Origin: Siniperca chuatsi
Taxonomy: Eukaryota; Chordata; Actinopteri; Centrarchiformes; Sinipercidae
NCBI RefSeq assembly: GCF_020085105.1
Contig: NC_058047.1
Span: 17,976,501-18,040,500, forward strand
Length of the DNA stretch: 64,000 bases
Reading direction: 5' to 3'
Positions 43,799-57,720 of this stretch are shown in pieces; within the stretch, counting starts at the first letter, position 1, and the number at the start of each line of letters is the position of its first letter. The position numbers and the translations under genes were made by a program. Below the pieces are notes generated by a model, which was not told where the DNA came from, did not search any database, and was given only the letters and a program-made list of their open reading frames with translations.

Positions 43799-46700
43799 AT
43801 GGCTCAGCATGGACATCATGTAGCCAGTTCACAAAAAGCACTAATGCTGGAGATGAAAAGTCTCCAAGACGAGCCGGTCGAAGGGTTCAAAATAACTTTG
43901 GTGGACGAGTCGGACATGTACAACTGGGAAGTAGCGATATTCGGACCCCCAAATACACACTACGAGGGTGGTTATTTTAAGGTGAGTAGCTAATGTTAGC
44001 TAGCAGTCGATCTATTGTTCTTTAGCTGGTAGATTTAGCCTACATTTATTTTAATTTACTCATAGAGGACAACCCAACGGCTAACCTTAGCCCCCGAGTT
44101 ACCGTCTTCAACAACAGCAGGTTAACAGTTAATAACGTTAACTTATATTAGCTAATTGGCAGTTGTTCCCCGTTTAACGTTAGTGATAAAACAATCTCCC
44201 CTTCTTTGTTCAACTCTAAATCAACTCCACTCAATCAGGAGTATTACATTTTAGTGTTACCATCTCGTAGACATCAAAACTTTTTTCCCCCTTAAAATAG
44301 AGATTCAGTGAGGTGAAGTGGGTCCCTTATAGTGACAGCCAGTCAGCACATGATCACGTTTGACAGAGTTACTTTTGTGTTAACATGAAACAAAAGCTTG
44401 TTAGCATAACCGCCTCAACCTTTAACGTTACTATGATTAGCCAAACTCATCATCTAACTAATTCAATCATTTCCTTTGTGTTTACCATTACAAATCAACA
44501 TCCCTAGGTTGAATAGGCTATTTGTTTGTAACCTATGTTCAAATTAACTCAAAGGAATAAATCCATAATGCACGGTAACCTTGCTATTGAAATGTAGACA
44601 GCCCAAATCTTAGCTTGTCTAACTTATTGTTACTTTATAAGTAATTTCACTTGTTTTCCAGCATACTTCCTCCCTTGAGAGTGAAGATGCGTTGGTTTCA
44701 CAGATATGTTCCTGTTTTTGAGTATGTGTGTTATTGGCAAAGAAGGTCAACAATTCTTCTTCTCTAGCACTTAATGCTTAATTGTAAGATCTTTTTGGAG
44801 TGACAGGAATGTCAGCTCTACTTTTATTTTCATGACACCATGGCTGTGACCCTTGACCCGTTAACTACTGGTTGTTTGTACAGTTTTTGTCCTGAAAGCT
44901 CACCCAAGTTTCAAGTCCTATACTAATGTGGTTATTCATCCTATAAAGCACTTGGATTTATTACTTTGTTTGGCAAAGTCAAATAAACCCCCGTTAGTGC
45001 TGCTTCAAACTATCCCTAGATACTTTACTTTATTGAACATCAAACAAAAAATAGTGAGCTTTTATTAAGGTGGTATAATATTTGTCTTTCTGAGAAAAAG
45101 ACGAGAATAATATAGGTTAGGGCCCTGAAAGAAGATTAGAGTAGCAAACTAAAACAACATACTCAAATGCATGGTCTCTTTACAAGGGCTTTTTGTCATG
45201 GGCTCATAATGCTAAGTCCCGCATTAGCCATAGTTGTTTCCTTATTACAGCTAAACTGTAATGTATCAGTAAAAGGCTCCCTCCCACCGTGTTCACATTA
45301 TCCAGCATATTGTAACTGTTCTCTGTTTGTAAACCATCACGTTAGCTGTACAGTGCTTTGTGATCCCAGTTCTTAAGAAGCTTGTTTATTTTGCCTCTGG
45401 TCTTTTTCAAGCCTATGAACACAAGCAGAGGGCCCCAGCCAGGCTACCGTAGACGGTGTTCAGTGTATCTGTGTGGGTGCTGTGTACAGGATTCCTTTGT
45501 CGGGCCAGGAATGCACAGCCTGGCTGTGAAATCCACTGCATGGTTGTGACTCATTGTTCTGTGCTGGGTTTCCATCTAACCTGTTTGCCATATTCTACCA
45601 AAAAAGACAAAAACAAAAACCCTGTTCTGGCCAGGTTACTCAAACAAACAGGCAGTTGTGACATGCTGCCGCTGCCTGTTCATTCAAAACAGGGCAGGTA
45701 ATGACGTCACATGAAACCTGGCTGAGTCAGGCGTTTATTTCACATGGGTGTTGCTCTCAAAGAGTCACACCATGACGAATACATTATGACTGCAGGCACA
45801 TAGTGGACTGAGACATATTGAAATGTCATTCAAACAACATTAGATATCTGTCCTGGACCCACAATACATAAGTAAACACAGTACCTTTATCATAATAAAG
45901 TGACCATTGACCTGTAGGCCTCACAATAGGCCCTGATGCTGACATTCATTCATTAGTTCTGATACATTTCCAAGCTTGAGGTCCTTTTGTGAGTATGCCC
46001 TCTGCTTTGTCATGTGAAGTATCCCTCCAGGCTCTGAGTGGCTGATGATTACTGGCAGAGGGCCAGTTGGTCCCAGAGCCGGCCATGGTCCTGGGTCATG
46101 TATGAAGCAGAGCAAATCAGTTGCCTACCTTAAGAGTACAGACTTTAAGACGTGTTTGGACAGTGACCCACTGTGTCTGATGTTTTTCTACACATTCAGT
46201 TTGAATGTCCAGACGATACAGTGACTGAGGTTTAAACAGTTTACTTTATGTAGTCAAGTACAATGTTAATCTCAGGCTTACATATGAAAACCTTGGGTTG
46301 GGGACATATAAAACATAAAAACTGTGCTGGTCATTTTCTAGTAGATCTCTGGTCTGTCTCTTATTCTCTCTCTCTCAATTCAGCACATCTCTGTCCTCTC
46401 TCCTCGTATTTTCTTAACCCAGAGGAAGTCTTACAAAAATCAAGAAGTGAGACTTCAGTGTTTTTATGAAATCATACAATCACACTCCTATTAACGTCAC
46501 TCCACAACCATAACAATTTTGCCAGTATTTAACACTTAATCTCGAAAATTAATGCTAAGGGCAGTCTCTTGATTGTTTGTTTGTTTTTTAGATGTTTGGG
46601 TCTCCTTAAAAAGAAATGTATTTGCTGAGGAGCTACTTGTTTTTGATTTCGCTCCCCAATCAGTCTCCTCAGGAATTGCAATCTCACAATTTGTGAGTGC

Positions 46701-47400
46701 TTGCAGTTTTGTCTGATATGTGCACAACATCTGCATTAAAATGTCATGGAAGAATAATTGAAAATGTAGTGAATCACAGCACTTTTCCACATATAATATC
46801 CTAATCCATAACTGTTATTTTGATCCCCGATACCAAATGAACTCCCTTCTCAAAAAGCCAAAAGTAGTTACGGTGCTTTCCAAGGTGCTTTGCAGCATCT
46901 GATTTTTGTTTTGCTAAAGTATTAGATTCATATCAATACAAAGCAAAAATACCAGCTACACACAGACAAAAAAAAATAAAAAAATTGCTGTAACTTAGAT
47001 GATTGAGCTTTTGGTTAGTGAACTCTCAATTTCTTGGTATTCCTAATTATTTTTAAATTGTTTTTTATATATATATATTATAATATATATAATTGCTAGT
47101 ACCATCTGTATGGTGGAGTAACAAAACACAAAACCCATTACATTCACTGTGCTTCTGTGCTCTCCATGTTGGGTTAATAAAACAACAAGGACGGCCCATA
47201 AACTCCACTTGAGAACTATGACATTGCTTTTTTCAGAGTCTGTCAGTTCACATTAGACCTCTTCCTGCTTCGTTTTGTGTCATGCACCAGAACAGCAGAA
47301 AAGGGTACTGTACTCTATATCCACAATTATGAGGTAATCTGACTGTGTTTTACAGAGAAGTTTGTCCCAGCGATATACACCAGAAAGTATGCAGTATATC

Positions 47401-47446
<46 letters not shown>

Positions 47447-48327
47447 GACAGAGCTGCACTGCACTGCTGTGGAAGAGCCTGGGATCTGTTTGAAGTGCTG
47501 CTGTGTCAGCACCTGGCAGCTTTAATTGTCATTTTTGTTGCATATAATTATGATGTGAATGGGATCTCTGCAACTCAAAATATACTGTGAAACAGAACAT
47601 CTTTCATATCTCAGTCAAGCTGTTTTCTCGAGTTGCTTGCTAAACACTGACAGACTGCTTCTTCACAGCAAACATGAAGAAGAGGGTTGTTGCCCTTTGG
47701 TTTTGGCCCAGGCCTGTCTGTCTTTTTTAGCTCCTGAGAATCAGTCAACGAACACCAGTTCAGTTGATCAGCTGTATCTGTGTTTGTGCCTTCCTTCCTT
47801 CCTTCCTCCTTGGGTGCATGCTACATAATTTGTACAGGCTCCATGTTAGCCTTGCAGTAGCAGCGGAGGGGAGGGCACAGGCAAGAGGACCCAACCTGGC
47901 TGCAGAGGGCTTGGCTGGGCCGAGCCCGGCTGAGCCGCCGGAGTCATGTTTCCCCCTCTGGCTGTGTCACAGAGAAATGAGAGCAGGGCAGAGGAAAGAA
48001 GAGGGAATACAGAAACAGCCAGATCAAGAGCAGGCAGAGCCCTTCCTTGCAGTGGTGCCCCTTTGAAATGAGAGCCTGCTGTTAATAGAGGTGAGTGTGA
48101 GGCCCCAATAGACAGTTATAACCGTCCCCTGAAGCCCTGGCCATGTGTTCTTTCTCCTCCTGTATGGGCCACCAGTATAGAAATCATACCTCTGAAACAT
48201 AGCTGTACAGGCTGTTTGTTTGAAATGTAACTTCAGCTTTTGATCCTTTTCCTTCTCCTCAATTTCCTCCTCCTGAGTTCAGTTAATGAGGCAGGGGCCT
48301 GTTGGGTATGAACATGATAATCTCTGG

Positions 48328-48374
<47 letters not shown>

Positions 48375-51300
48375 GAGAAGGTAAAGAGGTGTACGGGGAG
48401 AACAGAATGATTTGTTCTGTTCAGGGTCTTTGCATTGACCTGGTTTACTTCCCCTCGCTGTCATTTTCCACAGGGTGGGCGTGCTCACTCTCATTCCTGT
48501 TCTCTCTTCAAGGCAGCTTTTTAACTCACAATCCAAGATAGATTCTCACAGAAAGAGGAAATTGGCCTTGTATTCTGTATTCTCAGTAACAAGACTGTCA
48601 TAAGTCCTTTTTTGCGTGCTTGGTAGGAAATTGGCTGCACTTCATGTCCACTGCTCAAATGAGCTGTTCAGACTGAATCACCTTTTGACCGTGGATGCTG
48701 TTAATTCTGTGCTCATTTTGAGGCATGACATGCAAGTCAGACGTAGCATGTACTGGGGCTGGCACTATGTGATGGGCAGAGATCTTGTTTGAGCTGCTGT
48801 ATCTGAATCAAAAAATCCTTCCCTGTAGTGGACACAGAGTGAGAGGGGAGGGAGTGAGAGTTGTACAGTAAAGGCTAATATGTGAGTATATAATACAAAT
48901 GTGTATTCAAATGTGTCCCTTACATGAGAATGATCCCTGGAAGAGAAAGCTGATATTGGTTTTCTAAGACCCTGCTGCATCGTCCTCTCTCTTCTCTCTC
49001 CTCCTTGTGTTTCTCCTCTTCTGTCTGCTGATGAGATAGGAGACAAGCTGCTCGCAGCTGCAGAGCAAATGAGCCAACCAAGCAGCCTGCCTGTGTTTAG
49101 TCCAGCTCCGTCACACTTCTTTACGCCATCCACCCATCCCCTCCTCCCTCCCTTCCTCCATCAATCCAAGGTTTGGTGTCACCTGAGTGGGCAGGTCATT
49201 GGTGGAAATTGTTCTGCGCCCACTTCCAATGGTTTTAAGTCTATAGTTGTTGCTGCTAAAACCACAAGCAACATGCATCTTTCTCTTCTTCTCTAGCCTC
49301 CTGATTTTGTCAGTTTTATTTTGATAGTATCATGGAGCTCTAAATGGTAACTATATGCCTTGCTTGTGTTTGCATACAGTTTGTGGCATTGTGTTACAAG
49401 GAAAACTGTTTTAAAACCTCCTGGTAAGCGGCGTTGTGAAATCATGCTCTTACCTTCTTACAGGGATCAATGCTCATGCTTATCCTTAATGCATATCACC
49501 ACCTTCCTGCTTTACTTTATTGCTTGCATTCAGACACTATTTTATGGGAAGTGTTGATGCATAGGTCTTCCAGCAACAGGCTACAACGTGACGTATGGGA
49601 TCATTTGTTATTTTTTATTATAATATGTACGGGGAATAAAGATCCTATATAATGAAAGCAGCAATGCTGAGTTGTTGGTACCATTTCCCTGTGTATCACC
49701 AAAGAGTTGGGTTGTTCTGTTTTGCTTTCCAGAGTTGTTTCCAAGATATCATAAAAAGTTGAATGATGAAACTGGATGGATAGACGGTTCTTTGCCAAAG
49801 GATTTTGATTTTGGTGGTGTTTGCCAGTGAACTAAAGTTGTCTGGGGCTTTCAGAAGTCAAGCTGCTGAAGAGCTTTTCATTCACATACTGTTTTGTTGG
49901 AAAATCAAACCTGGAAGACAAACAAACATAAACCACTTTGCCCACTGGAAGTGTTGGCATAGCTTTACGTTCAGCCGAATGCCCTCTAGTTCTCTTTTAC
50001 GCCACTTCCATCCCTTTTTGAATTGGATCAAATGTTTTCTCAAAGTAATGCTGACTGACCACTGATAAGAGCTAGAGTGGTTTATTTAAAGCCTCTTCAC
50101 TGGCAGATGCTTGGCCATGATGCGGAGGCAGGGAGGGCCAGTTTTCCCCAAATATACATGATAAGATTTCCATTGCCTATTTCTCAGCCAGTGGACAGGT
50201 ATGATCTTGCTTATATTGTTTTGGAAGACAAACCAAGCTCTCACTGTTGCTGCCCCCCCCCCCCCTCCCGGCTGGCTGCTATGTGCTGCACTGTTGCCAG
50301 CCTGTAATGTGTACACTGTTGGCTTGAACCTTGCACTCTGAAAGGCCGCCAGCTTTCTGGCTGGGTCAGTCAGACCCTGGGATTTTGTTTTTTTCCTACA
50401 AGCGGCATTCTCTCTGGGCTGTGTCAATGTTTCCTCTCTGGTTTCATATGTTGAGAGTAGGTTTATTCTGTTTGTTGAAAATCAGGATCAGTTAAGGCAC
50501 CAAGTACAACAAATGTTGCTCTTGTACGGTAGTTCAGGACATACTGACACACACAGACCCTGAAATATAGCTCTAAAGGACATGGTAGACAGCAGCAGCT
50601 TCGGTGACTATTAACAGGTCACACTTTTAGTGTTTTAGTCTGAGCTTTGATATGTTTCTGCTACCTTCAGCCCGGTTTAAATGCTACATTGCAGGCAAAG
50701 AGAGATAAAACCTTAATGTTGAGCATAAGTATTATATAGAGCAAAACCCCCTTTTATTCCAAGTGAAATCCCCCCCCATTTACCACTCCACCACCTCCCT
50801 GCTCCCATGCAGCCACGCCGATCCCCCTGCCTCCCGCTTGTTGGTTCACTGTGGCGAGGACCAGCTGACCATGCCGAATCAGCAAATGGGGGGGTGTTCA
50901 GCATGAACCCTCCCACCCCCCCACCCCATTGCACGCCTAATGGAACGGGAGGAGGGGTCCTCCACACATAGTGGGATTTATACAGTGTGTGTGTGGGTGT
51001 AGTTTCAGTGTGAGGACATATAATAGCAGAACACGGGTGTGAGTAGTGGATTGTCTTGGGTTACAGTGACAGCTGGAGAGGACAAACCTCCACAATATCT
51101 TTATACCACCCCCCCACCCACCGGTGTTTCTCTAAGCTCCACACACTCAGCAGCTGAATGTACTGCGAGCCACCCTCCCTCCCTCCACACCATATTACAT
51201 TACACTGTCATTACCTCCTCCATGCTCAGCCACCTCAGTAGGGTTTGCCATGACTCTACAGCTACTATTTATAGGTTTCTTTCAATCACTATTGAAGCTG

Positions 51301-51457
51301 ATCAGCATGATTGTGGAGCTTTTTATTCAGCAGCCGCTTGTTGACGCCAGTGCTGCAAACATAGGTCTTTATGAAGAAACGTTCAGAATGAAGAACTCTC
51401 TCTCCCCAGCATGCGTGCGTGTGTGTGTGTGCGTGTGTGTGCGTGTGTGTGTGTGTG

Positions 51458-51495
<38 letters not shown>

Positions 51496-54400
51496 GCTTC
51501 TGCGGCATTTCAGACTTACCCATGGGAGACTGTGTCCACCAGCAGAGGTCTTTATGAAGAAAGGTTCAGAATGAAGAACTCTCTCTCCCCAGCGTGCGTG
51601 CGTGTGTGTGTGCATGTGTGCGCGCGTGTGTGTGTGTGTGTGTGTTGCTTCTGCGGCATTTCAGACTTACCCATGGGAGACTGTGTCCACCAGCAGAGTA
51701 GTTTTTATCAAAAGTATGTGTGGGTAGGTTTTCTTGACGCAAACGACACCACTAGAGTGCTAAAACTATATGCAGTGGCCTAACTATGGCTAAACCGGTA
51801 AAGCCACTTTGTACTTCACACTTATTTTATACTTATACCCACTTGGTGCTTAATTTATTTTCTGACCTGTATTATAGTGTATTATCTTTTTTTGCTTAGT
51901 ACTTCTATTCCTGTGTGCATTGACGTGATAGTGAGCTGCTGTAACAAAAGAGTTTCCCCTCTGGGATCAATAAAGTATTTCTGATTCTGATAAAGGAATC
52001 ACCCTTTATTTTCCTAGTACATTTGAGACAGTGAGGCTCTTTTGACCTAATCAGTGGAAATGGTTCTCCCAAACAGTAAAAGTTTGGAGGGAAGTAGTCA
52101 TGACTTGTCTATTGGCAATGGAGAAGTGTAGATAAACTGCCTGCCCCTCACGTTGCTAATATGTGTCTTTTCTCGCCCTCAGGCTCGGATCAAGTTCCCT
52201 GTCGACTACCCGTACTCTCCACCTGCTTTCCGCTTCCTCACCAAAATGTGGCACCCCAACATTTATGAGGTAACTCTGACCAGTATCAATGCTTAGACAA
52301 AACATACAATAGCTCCTCATAGCCTGTGTTAATACACCAGTGAGCTAGTGTTATATAAGTAAAAAAACAAGAGCAGACACACTTGATCCTTGTGATGTGA
52401 TTCCAGGTAAAATGTTTTTAAATGTTAAAAAGTATTGTTAAGACAAACATTGTAGAAGAGTGACCAATCCTAGTATTTTAATCTTTTAACTTTATCTGTA
52501 TGGTAATAACTCAAATATTGTCTGAACATATTGTCTGAACATGTTGGTGTTCTCTTCTCGTCCCCAGAACGGGGATGTATGCATCTCTATCCTGCACCCA
52601 CCAGTGGACGACCCACAGAGCGGGGAGCTGCCTTCAGAGAGGTGGAACCCCACACAGAACGTCAGGTACACAACATAATTTTCTTTTTTCTCCTTTTTGA
52701 CCTGACAAAGATCAGATTGGGATCGACTAGTTGCTGTTTTAAATTCATTTGTGGTTTGGAGTGCAGGCATTACTCTTCATTGATGCTAATTTCCAGCAGC
52801 TTTGCACCTTAATGATATCTCACTTAACTACCCTCCTTCTACTGTCCGCATTTCCCCCATTGTCCACCAATCAGTACAGGCTAAAGGCTGAACATAGCAT
52901 GCAAGTGTTTGTGCAGCTTGTAGCCCATTTCTTACAAATTGCTGGAAGTAAGCATTACTAGAGCAGGATTTAGATTGATGCCTTTTTCCAGGCAACCCTG
53001 CTTTGCCTGAATCATCTTGTTGTGGTATGACAGTCATCTTGCAAAGACTTGAAACTTCCCGTAGATTCCTTCCTTTTGGGTTCCTCTGAGTTATTATTGT
53101 GTGCTAATGTAGCTGATAGTATCAGCTGTTTTGAAATGTCTTTGTTGTAAATGTGTACAGTGGCTATTTGATTCCAACAATGAAATGCAAAGCTTTTGAA
53201 GAGAATAAACCTCCAGATCATGGCTGTTTTTAAAAATACTGATGTGATGGTTAGAACCGACAAACCTGCCAGTCACACAACATTTCCAACCCAAGTTTTT
53301 CACCCCATTTATTATGCGTCAGATTATGTAGTATCCAGGAGCAGCAATGCTATTATTATAGCTAATAGATTATTGACTCTCCTGTTCATGGACATAATTT
53401 GAAGGTAGGCTAGTTGTTTGAGATCGTCTCTCAACTGCCAACCAACTTGCTGCCATGTAAATGCAGCAAACGTCGAAACATATAGTGTAATTCGTGCACC
53501 TTTTTATTTCATTTATTTACTTGACACACATTTATTTATTCAACCCCTTCTGCTTTCCCATTTTCTCTCTCTGTCTCTCTCCCTCTCTCCTTCCTTAGCT
53601 TTTTCTTTTATGCATTATGGGCAAACACAAACTCTCATGGCTGGATATAACTGTGTCCACAGTAATGGGCCCTCTATAGCCCCTGACCTGTTGATCACAA
53701 CATAAACAAAAAGAAGTCCCACCTTTTTTTTCTCAAGGAAGGAGGAGAGCTGGTGAAAGAGCCCCAAAAACAGTTTAAGAGAGTCAGTCCAAATAGTTGA
53801 TTCACCTCAGACAAATGGAGGTTCTGGGGTTTAGCTGGCTGGTTGTCTGGCCCTAACCTTCATCTCTCCCCCTCCCCCTTTCTTTCTCTCTTTGTCCTGC
53901 ACTCTCAATGTCTCTTGTCTCGTCTTACCTCCAACTTCACTTCCCTACCCTGTGTTCCTCTGTTTCCCTGTCCTCCTCCTGTATTGCTTTCCTGTATTTT
54001 TATCTCTCTTCGCTCTCTCTCAGGACCATCCTGCTCAGTGTGATCTCTCTGCTGAACGAGCCCAACACCTTCTCCCCGGCCAACGTGGACGCGTCCGTCA
54101 TGTACCGCAAGTGGAGGGACAGCAAGGGCAAGGACAGAGAATACATCGAGATCATCAGGTACCAAGAGGAATACAGCACACACAGCACTCTTCACACTTG
54201 GAATGGGAGCTTATAGTGTAGTAGGTACACAGAGTACCTGCACTGAAGCTCTGAGTGGCCTCGCCTCACTGTTTTTCTTTCCACCTCATAGGAAGCAGGT
54301 GCTGGCTACCAAAGCTGACGCAGACCGGGACGGCGTCAAGGTTCCCGTCACGTTAGATGAGTACTGCGTCCGCACCCAAGTCCCGCCCACAGATGACGGC

Positions 54401-54520
54401 TCCAACCTCTTATATGATGACTACTACGACGACGAGGAACTGGAGGAGGACGACGACGACGAGAACGATGACGAGGACTGTTGCTATGACGAGGACGACT
54501 CAGGCACCGAGGACTCCTGA
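43799..54520 (+). CDS. cdc34: Ubiquitin-conjugating enzyme E2 R (Cdc34)
   Basis: Five exons, 43799-43981, 52183-52269, 52568-52665, 54024-54158 and 54292-54520, encode 243 residues; human CDC34 has 236. It is the E2 that works with SCF (cullin-RING) ligases to build K48-linked ubiquitin chains on cell-cycle regulators. The UBC fold spans about residues 10-190. Cys95 in [13 protein letters not shown] is the catalytic cysteine (human Cys93), followed by the family's acidic loop [12 protein letters not shown]. After [12 protein letters not shown] comes a tail with about 25 Asp/Glu, ending DSGTEDS, which docks onto the cullin basic canyon and carries CK2-type sites. The N-terminal MAQ resembles UBE2R2, but MYRKW and the GTEDS end resemble CDC34, as do the 19p13-type neighbours. 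The zebrafish a/b paralogue cannot be told from one locus. Confidence 0.93.
43982..44440 (+). promoter_or_regulatory. TAACGTTA-rich start of cdc34 intron 1
   Basis: Three TAACGTTA palindromes (44133, 44175, 44423) and GTTAGCTAGC variants lie in the first 450 bp of the intron. Confidence 0.4.
47404..47443 (+). repeat. (GT)n microsatellite
   Basis: Twenty uninterrupted GT units. Confidence 0.95.
48331..48372 (+). repeat. (GT)n microsatellite
   Basis: Twenty-one uninterrupted GT units. Confidence 0.95.
51363..51696 (+). repeat. Two-copy tandem duplication with an embedded (GT)n
   Basis: Unit 1 (51363-51545, 183 bp) and unit 2 (51546-51696, 151 bp) share AGGTCTTTATGAAGAAA at the left, a variable GT/GC microsatellite in the middle and GCTTCTGCGGCATTTCAGAC ... 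GTCCACCAGCAG at the right. Outside the microsatellite I count only about two base differences (c/g and a/g). The length difference is almost all in the GT tract. Confidence 0.93.
51805..51992 (+). mobile_element. LINE-type 3' tail, cdc34 intron 1
   Basis: The run GTGAGCTGCTGTAACAAAAG, then TTTCCCCTCTGGGATCAATA and AAGTATTTCTGATTCTGAT is the standard 3' end of teleost non-LTR elements, preceded by an AT-rich 'tacttattttatacttat' UTR. No reading frame remains, so it is a 5'-truncated copy. The left boundary is approximate. Confidence 0.65.
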
Positions 54521-56159
54521 CCTTGCCTTCCCCATGATGTCACCCCCTCTTGTCCCTGACCAGTCCCTGCCTGCCCCCCCCACACACACACACACATACA
54601 CACTCTCTTGTCATGGACTGAACTTTCATTTCCTGCCCCCCATCTTCCTGAATCCCACCAACCCCTGAACACCTCATCATCTTCACTTAGCACAGGCCCC
54701 CCTGTCCACCTTCTGTCACATGTGCAGTCATAGTATGCACACTAAAACCTGATGCATCAAAGAAAAGAAAGCTACAGAGTTGTTGTTATTTTGTTTCATA
54801 CATGTTTCTTTTATTTTTTAATTTGTTGTCTAAGTATAGGTTATACACATGATACACACACAGCAGCACAACTTACAGTAATAGTACTGAGAACTGGTTT
54901 AAATTTCCTCCAAAGCGTTTTAGCTCCAAGACCTATTTCTTCCTCTGGCTTTGAGTGGAACAAAGCCTATCTGATGGCCAAGTTTCTTGTAGAAAATTTG
55001 GCTGAAGATTGGTCACGCCTTTTCTCGACATCATCAGCAGGGTGGAATGTAACGTCACAGATCAGATCAGAGTCAAACAAGCAGAGAGCAATTGCAAAGG
55101 AAGCTTATTCAGGAAAACTGGCGTACACTATGTGTGGTTTGAAAGGCTGAGTCACTTCCGCCTCTGAGCCACGTGCGTGGCTTCTGGTTAGCAAGCTGTT
55201 TGAAGCCCTGCCATGCTTCACCTCTGACCTTTTGAGCCCCAGGGCTTATGCTGCTCCAAACAGGGTAGTTATCCATTTCAAAAAACCGTTCACACTCCCT
55301 TGTGCCTTCCCTCACTCCCTGATATCACAGACCTGAATGACTCGTGGGACAGATGTATACACAGTGGGTCAAAGCAAACCCTTACCAGCCAGACAAACAA
55401 AGGTGGCAGAGGGAGATATTCCAGGTGGGGATACGGTGCAATCAGCGCCCTTCCGATGGAGCAAGTTTCAACTTATTTATAGCAGCACCTGTCAGATTTG
55501 ATCAGGGTGTGAGTGAGAAAGGTAAAATCCAACAGCTGAACTAAAGAATGGAATGTAGATCAGAAATCCCACAAACATCCTCTGCTGACTGCCACGCAGC
55601 CTTCATCACACAAGCACGTGCTACTAGTGGCCTGGATGCATTAAGAAACAGCAAGCTGAGCCTGCTGCTGCTCATAAAATCCAACGTACTGTATTTAAAA
55701 AAACCTATGCAGTCAGTGCTTGAACCTACTTAATATGCAGTGCTTTAAACGTGGCAGTAAAGCTGAACCTTTCAACAGTCTGACCTGAACTCCAGCGTGA
55801 GTTTTACGAGCCAGCTATGTACCAGTGAGGGCTTTGGACTGACTGTGTCCTCGGTTAGAGATGGACATGTGTAGTTGTAAACGTCTTTGTTTGTCGGTGG
55901 TTTGTTATTCTAACTCGTAGCACAAGTCTCCAGAGCAGAAGAAACAAGAGTGAGATTGTACAATAGCCTTCATCAGACATCGCCCCCTCATGGTGGCTGT
56001 GTGTACAGGCAGTTTTTCTTTCTCCCCCCTCTGAAATGCTCGACTGGGCCGCAGCCATCTTAACTCACCTGAATCAATGAACCTTGTTACCTCAGAGGAG
56101 ACAAGGCAGCAGTGTGAGTGATTCAGTAGAATGAAAATGGCCTGATTGAAAAAAAATAA

Positions 56160-56267
<108 letters not shown>

Positions 56268-57399
56268 TGACAGAGTTTGGTTTTCAGTCTACACCGTCAG
56301 AAGCCCTTGGGTTTCTTCTCTCCCAACTGCCAGGAGTGCTCTGTTGCACACTCAAGACACATTACCACTATCCAGCAGTATTTCAGATGAAATTCTCCAC
56401 ATGGCTGTAACCATGTTTCCGTTGTGTGTGTGTGTGAATATTCGCAGATCGTTCATAAGATGTGTGGAGAACAAGCGCAGAAATGGGAAGGCATGGGGAT
56501 AGGGTTGACCTTTTGAGCATGAACAGGAGACTGTGGTTCTTCACTAGCATGCTGTTATGATGTGTTTGTGGTTTTAGATCTGCTATAAGGGTTGGTATTG
56601 TGTCCAGGGACAAGGATTCAATTTTATCTAAAACTGTTGCTTTGTGAATGGGCTGAGGGTTGTCTATTTTTTTTTGGGGGGGGGGGTCTTTTACTGTTTA
56701 GATGTAATCATTTATTTCCAAATTGTGGTGCAAGCTGCAATGTTTTCTGTCTTATGTATTAAGTGCTATGAATATCGACCTGATTGTTAAAAACCCAGGA
56801 TTTTTTATGGAAGAATGAATAAATGTATCAACTTATTATACACAAATATCAAACAGCAGAAAAGTATTGCAGAACCAAATTGACACAACACACCGTACAG
56901 TAATTATTCTAGCCTTTAATCAAGCCCTCTCAGAAATTACTTATCAATACTTAATAATTGACTGATGTCCATAAACACAGCCTATGAATGAACCTCCCCC
57001 CTCTGTTTTGATGTTTTAGGGTGACTGGGATTTCATTTTTGTCAAACTACTGTTATTTTTTATTGTCTTTCCTCCCCACTAGTCCGCCAGTTCTCTGAGC
57101 TCTGATTGGTGGCAGCATCACTGAGGGAAAAACCCAGCAGTTAATTACAGAAAACTACAAGAACCTCAGGAAAAAAAACAAAAAACAACTACCAACCAAC
57201 AAATAAACATTCTTTTCCAGCTGAGTGAACCTGACCCCGGGGAGTCTCGCTTTTTGGCTTCAAAGGACTGTTTACAATCTCTACCTTGATATGCACATGT
57301 GGATATTTGACGATCACTTGATGGTTTTTTTTTGTTGTATTTTTTTCTTGTTTATATGTTCTTTTTTTCTTATGGTTTGTAAATCTATTTAAAATCTGA

Positions 57400-57405
57400 A
57401 ATAAA
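57400..57405 (+). terminator. cdc34 distal poly(A) signal
   Basis: AATAAAG in an AT-rich context after several T-rich elements. Confidence 0.55.
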
Positions 57406-57627
57406 GATCTTTATTAGATATTGACTGATTTTTTTATTGAAGTGTGGGGTAAATGGTTGAATTTGAGAGTTTTAAAGCGTTTCATTGGTTTCTCCTTTTT
57501 CTGTGTTCTCTTATAGACACTGAAATGGCGCGAGTGAATGAAATTTGAATGAAACTCAGGGCTTTCTCTGAGAGGTAAGATGCGTGTCCTTCCTTTTTTA
57601 CTTTCCCAAACAGTGTGAGGAAAGTGC

Positions 57628-57720
57628 ATGATGAGATGTGTACCCAGTAGTCACCCTGCTAGAGTCAGAGGGTGGTGGAGACTTGAAAGGATTTCCTGAT
57701 GCTTTCCATGCTTTCATCTA
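57628..57720 (+). repeat. Diverged repeat block, copy 1
   Basis: ATGATGAGATGTGTACC, GTAGTCACCCT and GGTGGTGGAGACTTGAAAGG ATTTCCTGATGC also occur, diverged, at 59706-59790. It may be a dispersed element or a local duplication. Confidence 0.5.

Larger units (their letters stand above)
44441..51362 (+). other. cdc34 intron 1, main part
   Basis: Long AT-rich intron with no recognisable exon. It holds (TG)n runs at 47404-47443 and 48331-48372, an AT patch near 47067-47092, a C run near 50258-50268, and a GC-rich patch at 47860-47960. The frames across the TG runs are artefacts of repeat translation. Confidence 0.5.

Noticed and set aside
43141-44430. TAACGTTA copies as one mobile element
   Set aside because: Copies at the three genes share only the 8-mer and GCTAGC-like flanks, with no longer common sequence or fixed spacing.
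51250-51783. 177-codon frame with Val/Cys-Val repeats
   Set aside because: It is translation through two GT microsatellites in a tandem duplication inside a cdc34 intron.
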